This document shows positions 8,439 to 16,926 of a stretch of 64,000 nt of DNA, one piece after another. This stretch comes from Natrinema sp. CBA1119 (GTDB lineage: Archaea > Halobacteriota > Halobacteria > Halobacteriales > Natrialbaceae). The position numbers were made by a program, and so were the translations under genes. The DNA lies in the NCBI RefSeq assembly GCF_002572525.1, contig NZ_PDBS01000001.1:1426001-1490000 (forward strand), given 5' to 3'. Position 1 is the stretch's first letter; each line of letters starts with the position of its first letter. The notes beneath the pieces were generated by a model. The model searched no databases. It saw nothing but the letters and a program-made list of their open reading frames with translations, and had not been told where the DNA came from.

Positions 8439-9314
8439 TCAGCGACTCCTATCCCGTCCCGGCGGTTCGCTGAAGATCGACGGCTGTGTGTTCCGTAACA
8501 GGAGTTCCGTGTATCGCGCGAAGAGCCACGCGACGGCGTTAAGCAGGTGCAAGACGACGAGTCCGACGAGGACGCCGACCGCCGAGACGGCCAGCGCCGC
8601 CGCCAGCGAGTCGACGTACAGCGAGAGCAATTCGCCGTCGGCGATCGAGAGCGTGATCGGGGAGATATCGATAGTCCAGCCGTCGTGTTGGTACGTGAAC
8701 TCCGGAACGAACTCGATCGGGTCGCCGATGTGGATGCCGACCGTCTCGTTCCGGTAATGAAGCGGTGCGGCGACCAGCGCGTACGTGAACGTGATTCCGA
8801 GGGTGAGGAGGACGAACGAGACGGTCCCGAGCACGAACTTGCTAAACAGGTAGCCGGTCCCTTTCCACGTCCCGCGATCGAAGACGAGCCGTCGTGCCCG
8901 CTCGCGGACGGTCGTCGCGGGTTCGGCCGTCGAAATCTCCGTACCGAGCAATCGATCGGCGAGGAGTCGCTCGAGCGCGCTCAACTCGATCGAGGCGAAC
9001 AGGACACAGAGCGCGCTCGGAAGTCCGATACACACCATGACGAGCACCAACGGGATCGCGACGATGGGGAGTGCACCCGGTTCCGTTCTGGCGATATCGA
9101 CCAGCGCGAACGAGAGCCCGAGCGGTATCGCGAAGCCGGTGACGAGGACCGTGAAGTAGCCGATACCGAGGGGAAACGCGAGGAAGAGATACGCGACGTT
9201 GGCGTAGGTTTGCCTCCGAGTGGCGACGCCGAAGAACCAGCGACACCAGGTTCGAATACGCTCGAGTGCGGTTCCGACCGTGGATCGTGGGGAAGACATG
9301 GGTGTGGCTCTCAT
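8439..9314 (-). CDS. Sensor-domain membrane protein, no kinase domain
   Basis: The protein is 291 residues from ATG 9314, which overlaps the stop of the upstream gene as ATGA; an alternative ATG is at 9299. Two hydrophobic hairpins near the N-terminus (YLFLAFPLGIGYFTVLVTG onward) and two more in the second half flank soluble loops. The pattern resembles the 'putative sensor' domain found at the N-terminus of some haloarchaeal and actinobacterial kinases. Here it stands alone with no transmitter module. It is the last gene of an operon with a winged-helix regulator and two small membrane proteins, so a membrane-sensing or accessory role is inferred. The ligand is unknown. Confidence 0.75.
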   Translation of the reverse strand: MRATPMSSPRSTVGTALERIRTWCRWFFGVATRRQTYANVAYLFLAFPLGIGYFTVLVTGFAIPLGLSFALVDIARTEPGALPIVAIPLVLVMVCIGLPSALCVLFASIELSALERLLADRLLGTEISTAEPATTVRERARRLVFDRGTWKGTGYLFSKFVLGTVSFVLLTLGITFTYALVAAPLHYRNETVGIHIGDPIEFVPEFTYQHDGWTIDISPITLSIADGELLSLYVDSLAAALAVSAVGVLVGLVVLHLLNAVAWLFARYTELLLRNTQPSIFSEPPGRDRSR

Positions 9315-9670
9315 CTCGAATCGGGTCTCTTGAACGAGCGAACGATCGCAAGCAGTCCGAGCAGGTGACAGACGGTGACGACGAGTAACACCGTCGCGTC
9401 GGTCGCGTCGGTGGTCCAATCGATCAGGTGTGCGAGCACGAACGGGATGGCGGTAAGGAAGGCGACCCCAACGGCCAGGAACAGCATCGGTTGACTGTTG
9501 TTGCGGGCGTAGCCCCGATACGCCGTCCACGTGACGACCGAGCCGAGCGCGGCGCTCGCCAGCCCGACGAAGAAAATCGTCGTCGTCTCGTCGAGGCCCA
9601 GCGCCGCCGTCTCGAGGAGAAGTGTGACAACGCGGTCGGCCTCGAGGAACGCAGCGCTGCTCGCGCTCAT
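9311..9670 (-). CDS. Small three-helix membrane protein (copy 2)
   Basis: This 119-residue protein from ATG 9670 (MSASSAAFLEADRV; a GTG at 9679 is possible) has three membrane segments. It shares with the protein at 9794-10117 the pattern 'FVG.A...' followed by 'Y.GY' and 'P.L..A.G.A.L.A.P', so the two are paralogues. I recognise this as a haloarchaeal family of unknown function that often sits next to winged-helix regulators. Its stop overlaps the start of the sensor-domain gene (ATGA), which implies translational coupling. Confidence 0.75.
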   Translation of the reverse strand: MSASSAAFLEADRVVTLLLETAALGLDETTTIFFVGLASAALGSVVTWTAYRGYARNNSQPMLFLAVGVAFLTAIPFVLAHLIDWTTDATDATVLLVVTVCHLLGLLAIVRSFKRPDSR

Positions 9671-9793
9671 CGATCCCACCTCGGACGGTCGGCGCGCGCG
9701 GCGTCGAACGGAACGGTTCTCATTTGTGTCGTCGTTGTCGTACGCGGTGTGATCGGTGTACTCGACGTGTTCGATTCGATCGATGCGATCGTG

Positions 9794-10117
9794 TCACGGT
9801 CGACCGTAGACGGTGTAGAGGATCGCGGTGAGTCCGACGATTTCGCTCGCGGTCGCAAGGACGGTCGTCGTCAGCGACGACGCGCCGAGCAGCGTCGGGA
9901 GCAGGAATCGGACGACCGTCGGCACCGCGGCCAGTAGCGCGATACCGAGCGCGAGCCAGAGCAGCGACGGCCGGCGGGCGTCTCGATAGCCGTCGTAGGA
10001 CCGCTTTGCGATCCAGCAGGCGATCACGAACGCGACCGCCTGCCCGACGAAGACGGCGATCGCGATCGTCACTGCACCGCCCTCGCCCTCGATCGTCTGA
10101 AGCACGGGTCCGAACAT
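9794..10117 (-). CDS. Small three-helix membrane protein (copy 1)
   Basis: The protein has 107 residues (MFGPVLQTIEGEGG) and three hydrophobic helices, near residues 16-38, 50-72 and 80-103. It is paralogous to the gene at 9311-9670. It begins 5 bases after the stop of the winged-helix regulator at 10123, so they are co-transcribed. Possible roles are membrane anchoring of the regulator or signal reception. Nothing in the sequence identifies a substrate. Confidence 0.75.
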   Translation of the reverse strand: MFGPVLQTIEGEGGAVTIAIAVFVGQAVAFVIACWIAKRSYDGYRDARRPSLLWLALGIALLAAVPTVVRFLLPTLLGASSLTTTVLATASEIVGLTAILYTVYGRP

Positions 10118-10122
10118 GGGGA

Positions 10123-10464
10123 TCAGAGATCCTCGAACAACCGGGTGAACCGGTCAGCCGGGTCTTCCTCGCGGCGGTACACGTCCAACTCCATCGAGCC
10201 CTCGGTGATCTCGATCGCCACGCGCTCGAGTCGCGTGCTGTAGGTCTTGTAGTGGTGTCCATCGGGATCGAGCTCCTGATATTCGTCGAGGTAGCCCGCC
10301 GCTGTGAGCCGATCGATCCGCCGGTAGATCGTCGGCGGCGACGCGTCACAGCGGTCGGTGAGGCGCTCGACGGACATCGGTTCCTCGCTGGCCGCGATGA
10401 GGATGCGGCGCGCGTACTCGTCGTCGAGCAACGCGAGCAGTTCTCGCTCCTCATCGTCGGTCAT
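10123..10464 (-). CDS. Winged-helix transcriptional regulator (ArsR-like)
   Basis: The ATG at 10464 gives 113 residues. The protein has a helix-turn-helix (EPMSVERLTDRCDASPPTIYRRIDRL, given as its positions 29-55) and a beta-wing (YQELDPDGHHYKTYSTRLERV). The upstream frame is open but the TATA box at 10488-10494 fixes a leaderless start at 10464. A perfect 16-bp palindrome at 10469-10484 sits between that TATA box and the start, where a bound repressor would block transcription, so autoregulation is likely. The divergent ABC exporter (10567-12428) may be a second target. The effector is unknown. Confidence 0.88.
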   Translation of the reverse strand: MTDDEERELLALLDDEYARRILIAASEEPMSVERLTDRCDASPPTIYRRIDRLTAAGYLDEYQELDPDGHHYKTYSTRLERVAIEITEGSMELDVYRREEDPADRFTRLFEDL

Positions 10465-10468
10465 TCGA

Positions 10469-10494
10469 CCGTTCGTACGAACGGATGATATAAA
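10469..10494 (-). promoter_or_regulatory. Operator palindrome and TATA box between regulator and ABC genes
   Basis: CCGTTCGTACGAACGG at 10469-10484 is a perfect 16-bp palindrome. ATATAAA at 10488-10494 (TTTATAT on the minus strand) is centred 27 bases from the regulator ATG at 10464. The palindrome fills the gap between TATA box and predicted transcription start. Confidence 0.75.
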
Positions 10495-10566
10495 AGATCC
10501 CACAGTTTCTGACCGTGAAATCGTGATTGGTGCATTATGTACCACCGCCGTGTAGTGGCCACCGAG

Positions 10567-11556
10567 ATGACCGCGATCGAGACGTCAGGCTTGACGAAGG
10601 AGTACGGCGACCTCACCGCCGTCGACGACCTCGATCTCACCGTCGACGACGGCGAGGTGTTCGGCTTCCTGGGCCCGAACGGGGCGGGGAAGTCGACGAC
10701 GATCAACATGCTACTGGACTTCGCGCGCCCGACGGCGGGGTCGGCAACGGTGCTGGGCTACGACGCACAGACCGATGCCGACGAGATCAGTCCCCGCGTG
10801 GGCGTCCTCCCCGAGGGGTTCGACATCTATCCGCGCCTCTCGGGTCGGCGCCACATCGAGTTCGCCAGCAAGACGAAAGCCGCCAGCGACGATCCGGACG
10901 AGATCCTCGAGCGGGTCGGCCTTTCGGCCGAGGACGCCCAACGACCGGCCGGCGACTACTCGAAGGGGATGCGCCAGCGGCTCGCAACCGGCATGGCGCT
11001 GGTCGGCGACCCCGACCTGCTGATCATGGACGAGCCCTCGAGCGGACTCGATCCCCACGGGATCCGCGAGATGCAGGAACTCGTCCGCAGCGAGGCCGAA
11101 CGGGGGACGACCGTCTTCTTCTCGAGTCACATCTTAGAGCACGTCGAGGCGGTCTGTGACCGAATCGGCGTGTTGAACGAGGGGGAACTCGTCGCCGTCG
11201 ACACGATCGAAGGACTCCGTGATGAGATCGGCGGCGGCGCGACGATGACGCTCGCGCTCTCGGGCCCCGCCGCCGAGTTGCGGGCGGTGGCCGCCGACGT
11301 TCGAGGCCTCACCGACGTCACCGCGTCCGGGCGCACCCTCGAGTGTACGATCACCGATCCGACCGCGAAGGCCGGCGTCGTGACCGCACTCGACGACGCG
11401 GGCGCGACGATCGAGGATCTGCGGATCGAGGAGGTCTCGCTCGAGTCGCTGTTCACGGCGCTGACGAACGGTTCAGGGAGCGAAACTGGGACTGACGCGC
11501 GCTCCGGGACGGGCGATGGGGCTGCGCTCGAGACGGAAACGGAGGTGCCACGATGA
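10567..11556 (+). CDS. ABC transporter ATP-binding protein
   Basis: This is a 329-residue CcmA/NatA-type ATPase. Walker A GPNGAGKST is near residues 38-46, the signature YSKGMRQRL is near 136-144, and Walker B LLIMDEPSSGLD is near 155-166; the switch His is in FFSSHILEH. The C-terminal ~90 residues form the accessory domain common in export ATPases, ending in a Gly/Thr/Glu-rich tail. The ATG at 10567 (MTAIETSGLTKEYG) is preferred to the in-frame ATG at 10537. The permease gene overlaps its stop by 4 bases. Substrate is unknown; drug, lipid or Na+ export are family possibilities. Confidence 0.93.
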   Translation: MTAIETSGLTKEYGDLTAVDDLDLTVDDGEVFGFLGPNGAGKSTTINMLLDFARPTAGSATVLGYDAQTDADEISPRVGVLPEGFDIYPRLSGRRHIEFASKTKAASDDPDEILERVGLSAEDAQRPAGDYSKGMRQRLATGMALVGDPDLLIMDEPSSGLDPHGIREMQELVRSEAERGTTVFFSSHILEHVEAVCDRIGVLNEGELVAVDTIEGLRDEIGGGATMTLALSGPAAELRAVAADVRGLTDVTASGRTLECTITDPTAKAGVVTALDDAGATIEDLRIEEVSLESLFTALTNGSGSETGTDARSGTGDGAALETETEVPR

Positions 11557-12428
11557 CCTCGCACGTTCCCACCGTCGCCCGCAAGGAGTTCGACGACGCC
11601 GGCCGGTCGAAACTTCTCTGGTCGCTGATCGGCCTGCTCGTCGGGCTCGTCGTCATCGGCTACGTCGCGATCTGGTACACGGTCGACGACGTCACTGCGG
11701 CCGAGGTTCTCAGCTTCCTCGGCACGCCGCTGCAGGTGATCCTCCCGGTCGCGGCGCTGATCGCCGGCTACATGGCCGTCGTCGGCGAGCGACGGTCGGG
11801 AAGCATCAAGCTCCTGCTGGGGCTGCCGCCGAACCGGACCGACGTCCTCTTCGGGAAACTGCTCGGTCGCACGGCCGTCGTCGGACTCGCCGTCGCGCTC
11901 GCGTTCCTCGTCTCGCTCGTTCTCGGCGCCGTCTTCTTCGGCTCGGTCCCGTTCGTTGACTGGCTGGGTTTCGCCGCTATTTCGCTGCTGTTCGGGACGA
12001 CGTTCGTCGGTCTGGCCGTCGGCGTCTCCGCGGCCGTCTCCACGCGGGGCAAGTCGATGGCCATCGTCGTCGGACTCTACATGGTGTTCGTCGCGCTGTG
12101 GGAACTGCTCACCGCCGGGCCCTACCACCTCCTCTACGACGAGGGGCCGCCGGTCGAAGCCGAGACGTGGTACCTGGTGCTCGATCAGTTCAATCCGATC
12201 TTCGCGTACACGAACCTGGCCAACGAGGTCGTCGAGGGGTCGATATTTCCCTTCCAGTTCCAGTACGGACTCCAGTCGATGGAGGCCTACGGAATGACGC
12301 CTGCCGAACGCTACCCCGGTGACGCGCCGTTCTATCTGCAGGAGTGGTTCGGCGTCGTCGTCCTGCTGTTCTGGCTGGCCGTCCCCGTCGCGATCGGCTA
12401 CTATCGGTTCGAGCGAACCGATCTCTGA
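11553..12428 (+). CDS. ABC transporter permease (ABC-2 type)
   Basis: The 291-residue membrane protein has six predicted segments: near residues 25-47, 60-80, 105-130, 140-165, 172-190 and 260-282. The motif GERRSGSIKLLLGLP after the second helix is characteristic of ABC-2 permeases of the NosY/YtrC type. The start overlaps the ATPase stop (ATGA), so the two are translationally coupled. Together they would form a homodimeric exporter. The divergent winged-helix operon may regulate it. Confidence 0.92.
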   Translation: MTSHVPTVARKEFDDAGRSKLLWSLIGLLVGLVVIGYVAIWYTVDDVTAAEVLSFLGTPLQVILPVAALIAGYMAVVGERRSGSIKLLLGLPPNRTDVLFGKLLGRTAVVGLAVALAFLVSLVLGAVFFGSVPFVDWLGFAAISLLFGTTFVGLAVGVSAAVSTRGKSMAIVVGLYMVFVALWELLTAGPYHLLYDEGPPVEAETWYLVLDQFNPIFAYTNLANEVVEGSIFPFQFQYGLQSMEAYGMTPAERYPGDAPFYLQEWFGVVVLLFWLAVPVAIGYYRFERTDL

Positions 12429-12609
12429 GACGGGCTGCTGTCCCGATGTCCCGGCGAACCCGTCTGGCGGGTCGTGGGTGCGCCGGAACTGACAAAACGG
12501 AGTCCGTCTGAGTCGGCTGAGGAGAACGTGACACCCCCTATTCCAGCGTAAGCAGACGCTCGAGATGTCTACGGACGTGCTACAACAGTCAAGCGGACCG
12601 TCCGTCGAT

Positions 12610-13365
12610 TCAGGTCGATCTGTCCATCGAGGCCGGCACCGTCGGCAACAGCGGCGCGCGCGAGGTGAACATGTACGCCGTCTTTCGCACCGCACCCTTC
12701 CCGTACTGGACGGCACTCTTGCGAATCGGTGTGCGCTTGCCGCGGATCTGGGTTCGCCCCTCGAGGATGGCTTCGATGAGTTCGTCGCCGTCGATATCCG
12801 CCTTCATCGGGGCCGCCGTGTCGGGTGTCACGATGACTTCGGTGAAGGCTTTACCCACGTTGGGGAGGTAGTGAGCGTCGCTGGCACCGATCTGTGGATA
12901 GTCTCGACGGCTGGCAAACGTGCGGGCCCGCCGGTTGCGGTAGCCCGTAAAGACCATCGAGTTGTAGGTCTCGATCGCGTCGGCGTCGTCGATGTGGCGT
13001 TTCCGGACGCCGTGGCGACTGCGCTGGAAGGGATGGGGGACGATCGCCACCCCGCCCAGGTCGCGGACAGTCTCGACGGTCTCCATGAACGGCTGCCCCG
13101 GATCGGGGCGTTTCTCGACGCCGATCGCCAGCAGGTGGCCGTGTCGCGTCGAAACTTCGACGCCGGGGATTCCGATCAGTCCGTACTCGGGCGCGAGGTT
13201 GGCGGCGCGCCGCGATTCGTCGATCTCATCGTGGTCGGTGATGACCACCCCGTCGAGTCCGATATCCGCGGCGTGCTCCAGGATGAGTTCGATCGGTTCG
13301 TGCCCGTCGTAGGAGTCGTCGGAGTGGACGTGAAAGTCGATCGCGAACGGAATCTGCGTGGTCAT
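12610..13365 (-). CDS. PHP-domain metal-dependent phosphoesterase
   Basis: The protein is 251 residues from ATG 13365 (MTTQIPFAIDFHVHSDDSYDG). PHP metal motifs are HVHSDDS near residue 13, ITDHDEI near 44, GVEVSTRHGH near 72-81, PHPFQRSRHG near 109 and SDAHYLP near 167. The fold is a trinuclear-metal TIM barrel that hydrolyses phosphate esters; members include histidinol phosphatase and RNase AM, and the substrate cannot be told here. The Arg/Lys-rich C-terminal 40 residues are unusual for a haloarchaeal protein. It converges with the ABC permease. Confidence 0.9.
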   Translation of the reverse strand: MTTQIPFAIDFHVHSDDSYDGHEPIELILEHAADIGLDGVVITDHDEIDESRRAANLAPEYGLIGIPGVEVSTRHGHLLAIGVEKRPDPGQPFMETVETVRDLGGVAIVPHPFQRSRHGVRKRHIDDADAIETYNSMVFTGYRNRRARTFASRRDYPQIGASDAHYLPNVGKAFTEVIVTPDTAAPMKADIDGDELIEAILEGRTQIRGKRTPIRKSAVQYGKGAVRKTAYMFTSRAPLLPTVPASMDRST

Positions 13366-13773
13366 AGAGGGTTCCAGAGTCAGGGGTATCGGAGTCGCTA
13401 CCACCAATAGCTTGTTGTCGCGCTTAAAGACTATGCTACCGGTCGCATCCGGATCGCAGTTCGCCGGTCGACACCGCTCAGAACGCAGTATACTGGGGTC
13501 GACGACGGTAAGCGTGGAATACTTCGAGAGAACCGTCCGCAGTTCCGGTCGTCCCAAGAGACGAACGCGATCGGCCCTCTCGGCGACCATACATTCTCTC
13601 TCTCTCTCTCTCTCGGCGAGTACCAGCCACGGAATCGCCATAATCGACAGATCGGTGCGTAATGGTACCCGCAATAGTCGACTACGGAAGAGGACGGCGA
13701 GACGAACGATAGCTGACCCGAGGAACCGATACGTTGGTATACGCACTCACCCTGTCACGTCACAGGGGAGAAC
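13366..13773. other. Divergent intergenic region PHP gene / histidine kinase
   Basis: About 408 bases carry the two divergent promoters and no credible gene. A (TC)10 microsatellite lies at 13595-13614. A CTTTAAG-like element near 13422-13430 (minus) could serve the PHP gene with a leader of about 30 bases. Confidence 0.55.
13595..13614. repeat. (TC)10 simple-sequence repeat
   Basis: Ten uninterrupted TC dinucleotides lie in non-coding DNA between the PHP and histidine kinase genes. They are about 160 bases before the kinase start. Confidence 0.9.
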
Positions 13774-15630
13774 ATGTACAGTTACGTGACGTTCTCGGCT
13801 CTGTTATCGGCGATCGTCGGCACGAGCGTCGCCGTCTGGTTGCTCGTCCGGAACGAGTCGGGTCGCCCGGCCTTCGCGTTCGGCCTGTTCATGCTCACGA
13901 TGGCGGTCTGGTCGGCCACCCACGTCGGAACGCTCATGTCGGAAACGGTGCGCTGGCAACTGCGATTCACCCAACTATCGTACGTGAGCGTGGTCTTCGC
14001 GCCGATCACCTGGCTCGTATTCGCTCTTCGATACACCGACCGAAGCGAATGGGGTTCCGGACGACGCATCGCGTTACTGTCAGTCGTTCCCGTACTGACG
14101 CTCGGATTCGTCTTCACTGCACGGCATCACTCGCTGTTTTACAGTTCGATTTCGCTCACCGAGGTCGGCGGCCGGCCGTTCCTCGAGACGGAGCCCGGCC
14201 CCTGGCACGTCGTCAACGTCGCCTACTCGTATATGCTGTTACTGATCGGAACGGGACTGCTGGTTGATGCGGCGCTCACGAACAACCGGCTCTACAGACG
14301 CCAATCCGCCGTCCTTCTGACATGTGCGCTCACACCGTGGCTCGTCAACGGTGCCTACCACATCGGTGTCAGGCCGGTCCCCGAAATCGATCCGACGCCG
14401 CTCGCGTTCACGCTCGTCGGGATCCCGCTCGCGGCCCTCGTCTTGCGGACGGACCTGACGACGTTCGTCCCGATCGCCCACGAGCGCGTGTTCCGAACGC
14501 TCGACGATCCCGTTCTCGCGATCAGCCCGGACGATCGGATCCTCGAGGCCAACGCCAGCGCACACTCGGTCCTCGGCGCGGATCGACCGCTCGAGGGAGT
14601 GGCTGCCGAAACCGTCCTTCCCGCTGAACTCTCCGACGGTGAACCGTTTCACCTCCCCCTCGAGGCCACCGTCTCGTGCTCGCTACCGGTCGACGGCGAA
14701 ACGCGGCGGTTCCTCGCGCAGTGTCGAGCCATCGCTCCGGAGCGAGCGGCCGGCTCTCGAGGGGCCATCGTCTCGCTGACCGATATCACCGTCCACCTGA
14801 ACCAGCGGGACGCACTCGCCGCCAAGAACGACGCGCTCGAGACGCAGACGGCGAAATTGGAGCTGAAAAACGAACAGCTCGAACGGCTCGCGAGCGTCGT
14901 CTCCCACGATCTCGCGACCCCGTTAGCCACCGGCGAGAGCCTGTTACAACTCGTTCGCGCGGACCTCGAGGGGACGGATCCGGAACTCGAACAGTTGCTC
15001 GACGAGCTCGAAACGGTCCACGACCGCCTCCGAGAGTTCTCGGCAGCACTCCCCGAACTCGCCAGGGAGAGCACTGACGTCGAATCGCCCATCGAGTGCG
15101 ACCTCGAGACCGTCGCCGAGGCCGCGTGGAACGTCGTGGACACCCACGATCTCACCCTCGTCGTCGAATCGACGCGCACGGTGAGAGCCGATCCGCGTCG
15201 GCTCCAGCAGGCGTTCGAAAACCTGTTTCAGAACTGTGTGGAGCACGGCTCCGCGAGCAGTCGACCACGGGTCGGCGACGGTAGCGAACGCGGTTCGGCG
15301 AGCAGTCAGCGCGTGGAATCCACAACGGAAACCGGCGCGACGACGGTCCGCGTCGGGACGCTCGAAGCGGACGACGCTCCCCGGGCGACCGCGAGACCGG
15401 ACACCTCGAGCCCGCTGCCCGATCGAGTCGGCTTCTACGTCGAGGACGACGGACCGGGGATTCCGTTCGAGCGGCGGGAGTACGTCCTCCGTTTCGGCGT
15501 CAGTACCGGCTCCGGTTCCGGATACGGACTCGCGATCGTCCGCACGATCGTCGAAGCCCACGGCTGGTCGCTCGCCGTCGTCGACTCATCGCAGGGCGGC
15601 GCGCGGTTCGAGGTGCTCGATGTCGAGTGA
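13774..15630 (+). CDS. 7TM sensor histidine kinase with PAS domain
   Basis: This 618-residue protein has an N-terminal seven-helix membrane domain (residues ~5-225), a PAS-like domain (~240-345, 'VLAISPDDRILEANASAH'), a short coiled coil (ALAAKNDALETQTAKLELKN), then HisKA with phospho-acceptor H378 in VVSHDLATPL. The HATPase has the N box around N487 (NLFQNCVEHG), G1 DDGPGIP near 558 and G2 GSGSGYGLAI near 580. A stretch of about 70 residues between N and G1 boxes is expanded with Ser/Arg/Thr-rich repeats such as GSASS. No response regulator gene is adjacent, so it is an orphan kinase. The input signal is unknown. Confidence 0.93.
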   Translation: MYSYVTFSALLSAIVGTSVAVWLLVRNESGRPAFAFGLFMLTMAVWSATHVGTLMSETVRWQLRFTQLSYVSVVFAPITWLVFALRYTDRSEWGSGRRIALLSVVPVLTLGFVFTARHHSLFYSSISLTEVGGRPFLETEPGPWHVVNVAYSYMLLLIGTGLLVDAALTNNRLYRRQSAVLLTCALTPWLVNGAYHIGVRPVPEIDPTPLAFTLVGIPLAALVLRTDLTTFVPIAHERVFRTLDDPVLAISPDDRILEANASAHSVLGADRPLEGVAAETVLPAELSDGEPFHLPLEATVSCSLPVDGETRRFLAQCRAIAPERAAGSRGAIVSLTDITVHLNQRDALAAKNDALETQTAKLELKNEQLERLASVVSHDLATPLATGESLLQLVRADLEGTDPELEQLLDELETVHDRLREFSAALPELARESTDVESPIECDLETVAEAAWNVVDTHDLTLVVESTRTVRADPRRLQQAFENLFQNCVEHGSASSRPRVGDGSERGSASSQRVESTTETGATTVRVGTLEADDAPRATARPDTSSPLPDRVGFYVEDDGPGIPFERREYVLRFGVSTGSGSGYGLAIVRTIVEAHGWSLAVVDSSQGGARFEVLDVE

Positions 15631-16926
15631 GCGATCCGACGCTGGTCGAGGAACTGCTCGTCGGCCCCATAGCTAGGACGAGAACGAGTCGCTCGTACCC
15701 GAAGGATCGGCGGCGCAGCGACTGCCCGTTGCGTTCGGTCGCGGTTACATCCGCTCGAGAAATTCGATATAGCGATATAAGATATATGTTTCACGAGAAC
15801 GGGTGGACGGGAGGATCGGTACAACACAGTTCGAAACGCATCTAAGCGGCCGATTGACGCGTGATTCGTAACCGAATCCCAGTCGCGATCGGGCGTATCG
15901 ATCGGTTGGGACGTCTCCCCAACGGGAATCAGTGACCGGGCTCCGGAACGCCCGTTAAACGGAACGAGTGGCGTCCGGTGAGTGACGGTTTCACGCTGAA
16001 CCAGTTCGTCGTTTGCGCAGCGAGCGATCGGTCCTCCTCCCGGCGACAAATCACGGTAGTCGGTCTCGACCAGTCCCAGGGTTTGGATTCGAGAGCGCGG
16101 TCCCAGCGCTGATCGACTCGAGGGGAAGAGATGACCTGCGGGTATCCATGCGGACCCGTACGAGCAGTGAAAAACGGGGGTAATCGGTCTCGATCTGTAC
16201 TATCGCAGGCTCGATCGAGAGTCTGCATACCCTCTCATCGCGCCTACGCGTTCGACGCGAGGCACGGTCTGCAGTGACCCCACACTAGCGGTGAACAGCA
16301 GTTATGGCCCTAAATACGCTGATTCGATACGTCGTTCGGTCCCGCGCTGAGGTGACGCGATCCCTCGCAGTCGGGCTAGCAGAATACCGTCGAGCGGTGC
16401 CGTATCACACGTTCCAACCGCTAGCGATCGACGATACTCGAGAGCGACGCGGCCTGCCGGTTCGCCGTGTGGACAGCCAAGCACAGACGGTTCGTCCCCG
16501 AGTCGCGGACTCGAGGGTGAAACGGAGCACAGTCCGGTTTGGTCGATGGAACGCCGATAAACGATCACGGCGACGAGAAAGCGGCTAGCGACGGTAACCG
16601 ATGAATCCATCCACACCGACCGCGATGGGAACGAGTTCAGCAACGGGAAGACGCCTTCTTCGTGTAGTTCCGCACTGTATTTTAAATGATAAAATCCATA
16701 GTGCTATATCGAATCGAGAGTATTCCCCCCAAACGGTAGTCCACAGTGGCGGACGAAGAAACGTCGAAACTCCGATGGGCTTATTATGTTTTAGGTTGGC
16801 CTAAAGAATAACGCGTCCGTCTGCGATACCGCGGAGACGATCCGACCGGCGGCAACTGCTCGGCCGTCGAGCGTGCCGGTTCGCAAACAGTGATCCGCAG
16901 TCCACGACGGACCAGTGGAGGAACCC
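15631..16926. other. 1.3-kb stretch without a clear gene
   Basis: I find no frame here with normal haloarchaeal composition; open frames at 16304-16588 (+) and 16302-16643 (-) are Arg/Ser-rich and overlap each other. AT content rises at 15769-15790 and again at 16670-16810. Visible signals are a 6-bp inverted repeat at 16679-16695 and a DtxR-like palindrome at 16790-16805. The stretch could hold decayed genes or an untranslated RNA, but nothing is identifiable by eye. Confidence 0.5.
16790..16805 (+). promoter_or_regulatory. Palindrome TTTAGG-TTGG-CCTAAA (DtxR-like site)
   Basis: The arms at 16790-16795 and 16800-16805 are perfect inverted repeats around TTGG. The sequence resembles half-sites of DtxR/Idr-family metal-dependent repressors. 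A TTATTATG stretch just upstream (16781-16788) could be a TATA element, which would put the palindrome at the transcription start. The next gene begins at 16927. Confidence 0.45.

Noticed and set aside
16304-16588. Open frame in the gene-poor region
   Set aside because: It is Arg-rich, has no family resemblance and is overlapped by an equally poor minus-strand frame.
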